Source of the DNA: a virus
Reading direction: 5' to 3' (one strand)
Length of the DNA stretch: 21,812 bases
IMG/VR virus record: IMGVR_UViG_3300042988_000307
Span: 1 to 21,812 of that record
Shown: positions 11,956-18,562 of the stretch, piece after piece
Position numbering within the stretch: position 1 is the first letter of the stretch
How the letters are laid out: the number at the start of each line of letters is the position of its first letter
The notes under the pieces: model-generated
Told to the model about the DNA's origin: nothing
Databases searched by the model: none
What the model saw: only the letters and a program-made list of their open reading frames with translations
Program-made: the position numbers and the translations under genes

Positions 11956-12843
11956 ATGGCAAATTCAATAACATACGCAGTAAAATATCTAAATATGTTA
12001 GATAGAATTTACAAAGCTAATTCAGTTACATCAATACTTGAAGCGGATACAAGTAAATATAAATTTTCAAGTGTTCAAGAAAACGAAATAAAAATAAGAA
12101 AGTTAGCATTGCAAGGACTAGGCTCTTACAGTAGAGCAAGCGGTTACGATTCAGGCGATGCTACTGTAACATGGGAAACTCACACTTTTGCGGTCGATAG
12201 GTCAAAGAAGTTCAACCTTGACGCTATGGATTCGGCAGAAGCTTATCAAACCATTGCAGAATTAGCGGCTGAATTTGAAAGAACAAAAGTTGCTCCTGAA
12301 ATTGATGCTTACAGATTTGAAAAAATGTGTACTTTATGCGGACTTGATGTTAGTGAAAATTTGACAGACGATACAGCAATTGCGGCAATTGATACAGGTA
12401 TTCAAACTTTGAATGATGCAGAAGTTCCAGTCGAAGGCAGAGTTTTATTTGTGTCAAATAGCATGTATACTTTGATGAAACAGTCAGGCGAACATGTTAA
12501 TGTTAGAATGTCACAGCAAAACAATGCAGTTATTAACAGAAATATCGAAATATTTGATGATATGCCAATCGTGAAAGTTCCTGCTGCAAGATTTTATAAC
12601 AACTTTGATTTTGCTTCAAGCGGTGCGGGTGGATTTACTCCTGCCGCAGGCTCAAAAGCAATCAACTTTATGATAGTTCCAACGCAAGAAATCATTGCAG
12701 TTAAAAAGCACGTTGCTCCAAAGATTATAACTCCTGAATTAAATCAATCTTATGATGGTTGGATATTTGCATACAGAATTTACCATGATTTATTCATAGC
12801 AGAAAACAGACTTGACGGAACTTACATACATACAGTTGTATAA
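11956..12843 (+). CDS. Major capsid protein
   Basis: 295 residues following the scaffold gene. Recognisable segments are MANSITYAVKYLNMLDRIY, the GYDSGDATVTWETHTFAVDRSKKFNLDAMD strand-helix block near 62-92, a middle domain with VEGRVLFVSN, and the C-terminal VPTQEIIAVKKHV...DGWIFAYRIYHDLFI block typical of this family of clostridial-phage HK97-fold capsids. GGAGG at 11942-11946. Position, size and the strong ribosome site all fit the most abundant virion protein. Confidence 0.88.
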   Translation: MANSITYAVKYLNMLDRIYKANSVTSILEADTSKYKFSSVQENEIKIRKLALQGLGSYSRASGYDSGDATVTWETHTFAVDRSKKFNLDAMDSAEAYQTIAELAAEFERTKVAPEIDAYRFEKMCTLCGLDVSENLTDDTAIAAIDTGIQTLNDAEVPVEGRVLFVSNSMYTLMKQSGEHVNVRMSQQNNAVINRNIEIFDDMPIVKVPAARFYNNFDFASSGAGGFTPAAGSKAINFMIVPTQEIIAVKKHVAPKIITPELNQSYDGWIFAYRIYHDLFIAENRLDGTYIHTVV

Positions 12844-12899
12844 TGACAACTAAGTTGAAACGAAAATGGTTATAACATAACTAATAGGAGGTTAGCAAA

Positions 12900-13589
12900 A
12901 TGGCTAATACATTAAAAGGTAAACTAGATAGTATCGGTGACGGTTTATCTAGTATTTCAAGCATATCAAGTGTACTTGGTAGTGGTGCGACTGCTTTATC
13001 AGGTTTGACAAGCTCGGCTGATGTAATTAATTCAGCTGCAAGTATTATAGAAAGTACAGCTGCACTTATTGATGATGTATCAGTACAAGTCGATAGCGTT
13101 GGAACTCTTACAACAAGCAAAACAGGTAGCGTTGCGACATTAGTAACGAGTGTTGGAACGCTTACTTCAAGCGTAGGAACTCAAGCAGGAAGTGTTGGAA
13201 CTCTTGTTTCAACGGCATCTAGTAAGGTTGATTCTCAAGGTTTGTTAGTAGCAAGCGTTGGAACTTTGCAAAGTGCTATTGATTCAAAAATTGATAGTGT
13301 TGGCGTTAAAAGTTCAAGCGTTGGAACACTAACAACTAGCGTTGGAACACAAGCATCAACATTAATAACAACTACAGTTCCATCAGTAGGTACACAAATC
13401 GGAAGTGTTGGAACTCAAGCCAGTACACTTATAGCAACTACAGTTCCAAGCGTTGGTACGTTAGTCGGAAGTGTTGGAACATTAAACAGTACAGCAATAG
13501 TAAAAATTGATAGTACAGCATCAAGAATTGAATCAGCCCTCACAAGTATAATGTCGAAACTTGAAGTAATTGACGGTCAAGTCACATAA
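12900..13589 (+). CDS. Ser/Thr-rich SVGT-repeat protein, probable head fibre or stalk
   Basis: 229 residues, of which I count about 81 Ser or Thr. The middle and C-terminal parts contain 11 exact SVGT motifs, often spaced by seven (S-V-G-T-L/Q-x-x), putting Val and Leu at heptad a/d positions. This suggests a thin trimeric rod of unusual composition. Near the end a 22-residue block is present twice (SVGTQASTLI-TTTVP). The strong GGAGG (12886-12890) and place directly after the capsid gene suggest an abundant head component, comparable in position to head fibres of other Gram-positive phages. The Ser/Thr density makes it a good candidate substrate of the glycosyltransferase two genes downstream. 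No family is recognised. Confidence 0.7.
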   Translation: MANTLKGKLDSIGDGLSSISSISSVLGSGATALSGLTSSADVINSAASIIESTAALIDDVSVQVDSVGTLTTSKTGSVATLVTSVGTLTSSVGTQAGSVGTLVSTASSKVDSQGLLVASVGTLQSAIDSKIDSVGVKSSSVGTLTTSVGTQASTLITTTVPSVGTQIGSVGTQASTLIATTVPSVGTLVGSVGTLNSTAIVKIDSTASRIESALTSIMSKLEVIDGQVT

Positions 13590-13601
13590 TAGAGGTATGA
13601 A

Positions 13602-14090
13602 ATGGGTATATACAACAGAGTTGATGATTTAGAAACATTTGTAGGTATTAGATCAGATATGGCAAATGATGAAACATTATTAGGATATCTTAATTCCTTA
13701 TATCAGCATGTACATAATCAAGCCAAAGTATATCCAACTTTGGCTGATGGTATATTGGTACAAGGTGGAAGTGGTGCGTGGCAGTTAGGAAATTTTGTTC
13801 AAATTATTCCTGCAAATCAAATAACGACTCCTTTTGATATACATTACATCAACTTTGAGGGTGCAAGTGCAACAGACACATATGAATTTGTATTGTATAA
13901 AGGTTTGTTAGGTGAGGAAATAGAAATAGGAAGAATAAGGACTGACAGAGAATCAGCAACGAGTGGAATTACAAACGTACCGATTCAAATTCCTGCACAA
14001 CTTGAAAATACTAGAATAAGTTGTAAATTAGCAAGTAAATCAGGCAATGATAATGTTACAGTATCGGTTTATTATCATATTTACGTTTAA
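13602..14090 (+). CDS. Probable head decoration or fibre-tip protein
   Basis: 162 residues. A helical N-terminal part (YNRVDDLETFVGIRSDMANDETLL) precedes a beta-rich domain (residues about 60-162) with YEFVLYKGLLGEEIEIGRIRTDR and a final CKLASKSG...VTVSVYYHIYV strand pair. I recall this type of beta domain in proteins encoded next to capsid genes of Firmicutes phages, plausibly a jelly-roll decoration. It lies in the same reading frame as the SVGT protein, separated by consecutive TAA and TAG stops and its own ribosome site (AGAGGT, 13591-13596), so the two may be stalk and tip of one structure. Confidence 0.65.
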   Translation: MGIYNRVDDLETFVGIRSDMANDETLLGYLNSLYQHVHNQAKVYPTLADGILVQGGSGAWQLGNFVQIIPANQITTPFDIHYINFEGASATDTYEFVLYKGLLGEEIEIGRIRTDRESATSGITNVPIQIPAQLENTRISCKLASKSGNDNVTVSVYYHIYV

Positions 14091-14114
14091 ATTATAAAAC
14101 GAGGAGGTTATTAC

Positions 14115-15158
14115 ATGATAATTTGTCACATTGCCCCATTTGCACCTAATAGGTGTGGGCTTTATGAAGCCAGTCGAGATATGGCAAGGGCTGACATAGT
14201 CGGTAATAACCAAATTATTTTTATTGATGCAGGGATAACCATTAATGGGGTTCGAGAAGAGCCAGTAATTGGTGGTGTTGATGATAGAGCAGGGTTTAAG
14301 TTGGTAACGGCTGACCCTACTCTTATCAATATTGCTGATATAATAGTTTTACATACAGGTGTTCCTGACAATTGGCTAGTAAAATGTCAAGCTCCGATTA
14401 TTTGGGTAATTCATGGCAGACCTTTAGCCTGTTTTCGTCCAGAACTTCAAAACAAAACAAATTCTTACAGCTTATATCAAAATATCGCACAATGGCAACG
14501 TTCAAAAAAAATGGTTCATTTTTGGGAAGAACATATTCCTCATTGGGACATATTTATTCCTCAAGAAAAACAATATTGTTTTGACTATCCTGTTATTGAT
14601 GAAAATAGATTTAATAGTAACGGTCAAACTCACACATTGACAAATAAAGGAAAATATAACATCCTTATTTGTGATAGTAGCAGAGAAGATATTGACCTTT
14701 ACGAACTTGTAATCGGTTGCATTGAAGCCGTCAAGGTTATTCCAGATTTAAAGTTTCATTTTTATGGTTTTGACTTTCCCATTCCGAATTGTTGGAATAT
14801 CGTGCTAGGTAAACTCAAAGAATTAGGTGGTTTGGGTGATGTATCAGGCAGAGTTGGGAACATGGAACTTGTATATCGGTCATGCGATTGCTTAATAAGT
14901 CCAAACAGAATTATAACAAGAACAATAGCAGAAGCATTGAGTTGTGGGATACCTGTTATTTCTGAATTAGGTTGTAAAGTTGCAGATTATACATGTAACA
15001 TGGCAAACACAAAAGACGTAGTTGAGGCTATACAATTATTTGTGAATGATTTTGACAATAATAGACACAAAGACGGAGTTCTTGAAAGAGCAAAACTTTT
15101 CAATATGAAAAATTATTCTCAAAAAATGAATAAGATTTATGAAGAGGTGTTAAAATGA
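14115..15158 (+). CDS. GT-B (GT4-like) glycosyltransferase inside the head operon
   Basis: 347 residues with the two-domain GT-B look: an N-terminal IAPFAPNRCGLYEASRDMA block with the early glycine loop, and a C-terminal domain with ILICDSSREDIDLYELVIG, KFHFYGFD and the signature ISPNRIITRTIAEALSCGIPVIS (261-283). The second Glu of the GT4 EX7E motif is present (E273); an Arg stands where the first Glu would be. GT4 enzymes move sugars from nucleotide donors to acceptors. It sits between the decoration gene and the head-tail connector (ATGA overlap), with GGAGG at 14102-14106, so it is expressed with virion genes. Glycosylation of the neighbouring Ser/Thr-rich protein is the obvious inference. 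Confidence 0.85.
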   Translation: MIICHIAPFAPNRCGLYEASRDMARADIVGNNQIIFIDAGITINGVREEPVIGGVDDRAGFKLVTADPTLINIADIIVLHTGVPDNWLVKCQAPIIWVIHGRPLACFRPELQNKTNSYSLYQNIAQWQRSKKMVHFWEEHIPHWDIFIPQEKQYCFDYPVIDENRFNSNGQTHTLTNKGKYNILICDSSREDIDLYELVIGCIEAVKVIPDLKFHFYGFDFPIPNCWNIVLGKLKELGGLGDVSGRVGNMELVYRSCDCLISPNRIITRTIAEALSCGIPVISELGCKVADYTCNMANTKDVVEAIQLFVNDFDNNRHKDGVLERAKLFNMKNYSQKMNKIYEEVLK

Positions 15159-15709
15159 TTGCAACATTGACAGAAATTAAGGAACTATTGAAAATAACAA
15201 ATACTACAAATGATACTATGATTGATGCTCTCATTCTAATTATTCAGGATGATATTTTATCATTTTTGCGGAATAAGTTTTTGACTGAAATAGAAATTCA
15301 AGAAAATACAATTAGTTTTACCGGTAATTCGATTTTAGATTCCGGCAGTGGTTTTGTCAATGCAGGGTTTGTAGTTGGTGATATAGTAGTTCAAGATAGC
15401 AAATTAAACAATAATTTTTATACAGTTACAAACGTTACAGCAGGAACATTGACGGTAAGTGAATTACTATACATCGAAACAGCAGAAAACACAATAAAAA
15501 TAAATCAAGTGATATTTCCCTCTTCATTAAAATTAATAATGGCAAACATGATAGGTTTCACTATGAATAATAAGCATGGCGTAAAGTCGGAAACATTCTC
15601 AAGGTATAGTGTAAATTATGGAAGTGACATATCAAGTCTTATAAATGGTTATCCTGATACAATTACAAGACCACTTTTGAAATATAGGAAGGTGTATAAT
15701 GATTACTGA
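15155..15709 (+). CDS. Head-tail connector (gp6/gp15 adaptor-like) with an inserted beta domain
   Basis: 184 residues. The start (TLTEIKELLKITNTTNDTMIDALILIIQDDILSFLRN) and the end (IFPSSLKLIMANMIGFTM...SRYSVNYGSDISSLINGYPDTI) are the two halves of the helical connector that docks under the portal. Between them, about residues 45-115, lies a beta-rich insert (SGFVNAGFVVGDIVVQDS, NNFYTVTNVTAGTLTVS) of a type I recall as a module in phage virion proteins. The plain family is about 100 residues, so the length reflects the insert. Start by ATGA overlap with the glycosyltransferase. Confidence 0.8.
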   Translation: MIATLTEIKELLKITNTTNDTMIDALILIIQDDILSFLRNKFLTEIEIQENTISFTGNSILDSGSGFVNAGFVVGDIVVQDSKLNNNFYTVTNVTAGTLTVSELLYIETAENTIKINQVIFPSSLKLIMANMIGFTMNNKHGVKSETFSRYSVNYGSDISSLINGYPDTITRPLLKYRKVYNDY

Positions 15710-16016
15710 TTACTATACTCAAAGCATTGTAATTCAACGTGCTATAAAAACTAAGGTATCAGGGCGAACAGCTGAAACTTGGTCAACTCATTTAACTATA
15801 GATGGATATATTGATTTTATTAATGGCAAAGAAACAACGAAAAGTAATAAAATTGTTGAAGATGGAACACATGTATTAATGACGGCTAGCGGTCAAGATA
15901 TAACAAATAATGACAGGGTTTATTATAACAGCGAAATATACAGAATATTAAGCGTTGACACAGTTTTTGGACATCACTCCGAAATAATTTTAGAAAAAAT
16001 AGGGGTTGATAATTAA
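15699..16016 (+). CDS. Head-closure / head-tail joining protein
   Basis: 105 residues, beta-barrel pattern: YYTQSIVIQRAIKTKVSGRTAETW, DGYIDFINGKETTKSNK, an HVLMT strand, and DRVYYNSEIYRILSVDTVFGHHSEIILEK at the end, as in the head-tail adaptor (stopper, SPP1 gp16-like) family that seals the portal after packaging. It overlaps the connector by 11 bp and touches the next gene (TAATG). Confidence 0.8.
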   Translation: MITDYYTQSIVIQRAIKTKVSGRTAETWSTHLTIDGYIDFINGKETTKSNKIVEDGTHVLMTASGQDITNNDRVYYNSEIYRILSVDTVFGHHSEIILEKIGVDN

Positions 16017-16333
16017 TGTTTGAGTCAAATATAAGGCAAGTACAAGAAGAGTTAAGACAAATGAAAATAAGAGCATTGACACAAATAGGCTTGTATGTAG
16101 AGGGTGAAGCTAAATTGCGTTGCCCAGTTGATACAGGAAATCTGAGAGGAAGTATTGATAATAAGGTAATTGAATCGGATTTGTCAGTTATAATAGGTAC
16201 AAATGTCGAATATGCTATATATGTTGAAAAAGGAACTAGAAGGCAAAGAGCAAAACCTTATTTAACGCCTGCGGTTGAGGAAAACATAAACAATATTAGA
16301 ACAATTGTCGAAAGGAATGGTTTAAATGGTTAA
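16016..16333 (+). CDS. HK97 gp10-like neck/tail protein
   Basis: 105 residues: an N-terminal helix, then GEAKLRCPVDTGNLRGSI, VGTNVEYAIYVEKGT-like segment (IIGTNVEYAIYVEKGTRR) and KPYLTPAVEENI. These 'CPVDTGxLRxSI...YAxYVExGT...PFLxPA' landmarks define the HK97 gp10 family, a tail-completion/neck protein. It overlaps its neighbours by 1 and 8 bp. Confidence 0.9.
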   Translation: MFESNIRQVQEELRQMKIRALTQIGLYVEGEAKLRCPVDTGNLRGSIDNKVIESDLSVIIGTNVEYAIYVEKGTRRQRAKPYLTPAVEENINNIRTIVERNGLNG

Positions 16334-16709
16334 TTTGTTCAATGCGATTTATGAACAGCTAAAAAACTTTAGTGTTGAATCTTATAATGGCAAAGTTCCT
16401 GATGATGCCATATATCCTTTTATTTCGTATAATATTGTTAATTCGGTTGACATTGATGGTTGCGAGTCAGGAAGTCGAGAAGATTTTATTCTTGAAGTTG
16501 ATGTTTGGGATAATACAAGCGACACATTGAGAATTGAAACGCTTGTAAACAATATTGACAATGCTATTAACAGAATTAGATATAAAGACAGTAATATATT
16601 TGCATGTTTTTACAGGATAACAAGACTAAATTTGCCAGACCCTGATGAGAATTTGAGTCGTTGGCAATTGAGATATAGAGTCCCAGTTTGGCATAACTTC
16701 ACAACTTAA
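16326..16709 (+). CDS. Tail terminator-like protein
   Basis: 127 residues: NLFNAIYEQLKNFSVESYNGKVP, YPFISYNIVNS, DFILEVDVWDNTSD, then LVNNIDNAI and a final RWQLRYRVPVWH strand. The alpha/beta layout and position between the gp10-like gene and the tail tube gene fit the ring protein that caps the tail tube (DUF3168 / SPP1 gp17-like). Start overlaps the gp10-like gene by 8 bp. Confidence 0.75.
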   Translation: MVNLFNAIYEQLKNFSVESYNGKVPDDAIYPFISYNIVNSVDIDGCESGSREDFILEVDVWDNTSDTLRIETLVNNIDNAINRIRYKDSNIFACFYRITRLNLPDPDENLSRWQLRYRVPVWHNFTT

Positions 16710-16731
16710 AAAACTAATAGGAGGAATTATT

Positions 16732-17553
16732 ATGAATGCAGTTACAACAGCACAAATAAACAATATTATGTTAGATACTGGAGTTGTCTATATAGACTAT
16801 GGACAAGTCGGAGAAAGGGTACTTGCACCAACCAGAGGCGGTTCAAATTTCACGGTTGAGCAGGATGTTCGAGAAATTGAAAGGGATGGAGCATTAGGTA
16901 AAGAAAAAGGATTGAGAAGAGTTATAAAAGAAAACGCAATGTTAACAGTCAAATTTATGGACATGTCAGTTGCTAATCTTAATATGATGTTAAGAGGTTC
17001 AACGTTAAACAGCGTGACAATTTCTAGTACTGAAACAGGAACAATTGCATCAAGTGAGTATTTTACAAATGTTACTTGGATTGGTACAGATATGGAAGGC
17101 AAAAACAAGGTTATAACGTTGTTTAATGCTATGTCTGATAACGGCTTAAAAGCTGATTTTACCGACAAAGACGAATCAGTTTTAGAGGTTGTATTTTCGG
17201 CACATCGTGACCCAACGGATTCCACTCCTGCATGTTACACAATAGTTGAAGTTGAAGACCCAAGTCCAGATTTGACAGGGTTATCAGTTACAACGGCAAC
17301 TTTATCTCCTGCATTTGTTGGCACTACTTATGAGTATGTTTCAACAGTTGTAAATGGTACAACAAGTGTAACAGTTACTCCTACTTGTGCAACGGCTGAT
17401 AGCATAACTGTAAACGGAACTACAGTTGTAACGGCACAAGCATCAGGAAATATTGCACTTGCAACGGGTGTTAACGTAATAACAGTTAGAACGCTCAAAG
17501 CAGGCAAAACAACAACTACATACACAATTAGAATATCAAGAGCAAGCTCATAA
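16732..17553 (+). CDS. Major tail (tube) protein with C-terminal cadherin-like beta-sandwich
   Basis: 273 residues. Residues 1-175 form the tube domain (LDTGVVYIDYGQVGERVLAPTRGG, then EIERDGALGKEKGLRR). Residues about 182-273 are a separate Thr/Val-rich module (LTGLSVTTATLSPAF...YEYVSTV, ending TTTTYTIRISRAS) matching the cadherin-like beta-sandwich domain found in surface proteins. It would project from each tail ring and could bind carbohydrate or stabilise the particle. GGAGG at 16721-16725 is strong, as expected for an abundant protein. Confidence 0.85.
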   Translation: MNAVTTAQINNIMLDTGVVYIDYGQVGERVLAPTRGGSNFTVEQDVREIERDGALGKEKGLRRVIKENAMLTVKFMDMSVANLNMMLRGSTLNSVTISSTETGTIASSEYFTNVTWIGTDMEGKNKVITLFNAMSDNGLKADFTDKDESVLEVVFSAHRDPTDSTPACYTIVEVEDPSPDLTGLSVTTATLSPAFVGTTYEYVSTVVNGTTSVTVTPTCATADSITVNGTTVVTAQASGNIALATGVNVITVRTLKAGKTTTTYTIRISRASS

Positions 17554-17585
17554 AAGATTTAAAATAAAAATAAGAAGGTGATAGT

Positions 17586-17876
17586 TTGAAGATTGGCGAT
17601 ATAGTAATTTATACAACAAAAGAAGAAATAAAACTTCCTGCTATAGTCGTAAATGTTAGCGATGTAGAAAACAGAATAGTTGATTTGCAAGTGTTTACAA
17701 ATTGTCTAAATAGTATGTCAAAAGCTAATAGTTATGATGAAAGAATGAAGCCTACGCTTTGGAAAACATCAATATTATTTGACAAAGACGGAAAAACTGA
17801 AACATGGAATTATTTAGACGTTCCACAATCAACTATTAAAGCCAAAAAAGAAATAAAGGACGATAGCAAAGACTAG
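17586..17876 (+). CDS. Hypothetical protein between tail tube and chaperone genes
   Basis: 96 residues. The N-terminal MKIGDIVIYTTKEEIKLPAIVVNV resembles a small SH3-like barrel; the C-terminus is charged. No family is recognised. The TTG at 17586 has AGAAGGTGA (17572-17580). A terminator follows directly, so it ends the highly expressed head/tail-tube part of the operon. Confidence 0.65.
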   Translation: MKIGDIVIYTTKEEIKLPAIVVNVSDVENRIVDLQVFTNCLNSMSKANSYDERMKPTLWKTSILFDKDGKTETWNYLDVPQSTIKAKKEIKDDSKD

Positions 17877-17893
17877 GTTAAATTAAAATAATT

Positions 17894-17921
17894 GGGGGTG
17901 TAATTACACTCCCTTTTATTT
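17894..17921. terminator. Palindromic terminator inside the structural operon
   Basis: GGGGGTGTAATTACACTCCC (17894-17913) is self-complementary with one G-T pair and is followed by TTTTATTTT. An A-rich stretch upstream could let it work in both directions. It probably lowers tape-measure and hub expression relative to capsid and tube. Confidence 0.8.
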
Positions 17922-17960
17922 TAAAATGCCTTAAAAACGATTCTATGGAGGATGAAAAAA

Positions 17961-18269
17961 ATGAGAAAACTAAAAACAGCGGATATATTTGCAATTTCTA
18001 AAATTTTGAAAAAAATTAACATTAAAATAGATGCAGAAGGAAAATCAGAAGTCCAATTTGGATCTGAATTATTACTAACAGCTTTTGAAAATTTACATCT
18101 AGCAGAATATGAAGTTAACGAGTTTTTTGGAAGTCTAACCGGAATGACAGCAAATGAATTTTCTGAATTAGAATTTGAAAAGACTTTAGAAATTATAAAA
18201 GAATTTAAAGAAACATCAGGGATAGAAAGTTTTTTCAAATCAGCAGGTCGATTGACAACGAAACAATAA
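17961..18269 (+). CDS. Tail assembly chaperone, short product (gpG-like)
   Basis: 102 residues, helical, ending FKETSGIESFFKSAGRLTTKQ. Size and place before the tape measure gene fit the shorter of the two tail-assembly chaperones, which coat the tape measure and recruit tube subunits. I chose the ATG at 17961: the ATGGAGG at 17944-17950 is 10 bp upstream, whereas the in-frame ATG at 17952 is too close. A slippery heptamer (18230-18236) near its end shifts a fraction of ribosomes into the next frame. Confidence 0.8.
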   Translation: MRKLKTADIFAISKILKKINIKIDAEGKSEVQFGSELLLTAFENLHLAEYEVNEFFGSLTGMTANEFSELEFEKTLEIIKEFKETSGIESFFKSAGRLTTKQ

Positions 18270-18279
18270 TTGACTTGCT
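18230..18279 (+). promoter_or_regulatory. Programmed -1 ribosomal frameshift signal
   Basis: The heptamer T TTT TTC (18230-18236) is in the right phase: TTT and TTC are codons of the short chaperone. After 5 nt, AGCAGGTCGATT (18242-18253) pairs with AATTGACTTGCT (18268-18279): 12 pairs, two of them G-U, around a 14-nt loop. The zero-frame TAA (18267-18269) is at the loop/stem border. Confidence 0.88.
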
Positions 18280-18562
18280 TTTGAATAGATACAGTAATAT
18301 TGATTATATAATGTGTTTAGATTGGCAAGATGGAATAAATCAAATAAATAAAGCAGTTGAAAAAATTACAGAACAAAAAGAATGGGAAATGTGGCTAACT
18401 TTATATCCAGATATGGACAAAAATAACTTTATGTCATTTGAAAAATTCAGGCAAAAAGGCAAAAGGCAATCGGTTGAAAATAATACAAGTGATGAAGATA
18501 TATTAAAAAAAGTTGCAGAAATAAAGCGAGTTCATCAAATGAAGTTAAGAGGTGGTGAATAA
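18236..18562 (+). CDS. Tail assembly chaperone extension (T part), translated by -1 frameshift
   Basis: After slipping, the -1 frame reads QISRSIDNETIIDLLLNRYSNID..., which is uninterrupted to the TAA at 18560-18562, adding 108 residues to the first 92 to give a ~200-residue G-T fusion. The extension is helical with Trp-rich CLDWQDGINQ and KEWEMWLTLYP segments. A TTG at 18275 could serve as separate start but has no ribosome site, so frameshifting is the likely route. The longer product in this family links tape measure and tube protein during tail assembly. The tape measure ATG follows the stop directly. Confidence 0.82.
   Translation, partial: QISRSIDNETIIDLLLNRYSNIDYIMCLDWQDGINQINKAVEKITEQKEWEMWLTLYPDMDKNNFMSFEKFRQKGKRQSVENNTSDEDILKKVAEIKRVHQMKLRGGE

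Noticed and set aside
14372-14584. Second + frame ORF inside the glycosyltransferase gene
   Set aside because: No ribosome site and it is fully covered by the in-frame glycosyltransferase with recognisable motifs.
18275-18562. Independent gene starting at TTG 18275
   Set aside because: No Shine-Dalgarno sequence, while the frame is open back to an in-phase slippery heptamer with a downstream stem; frameshift fusion is the better model.
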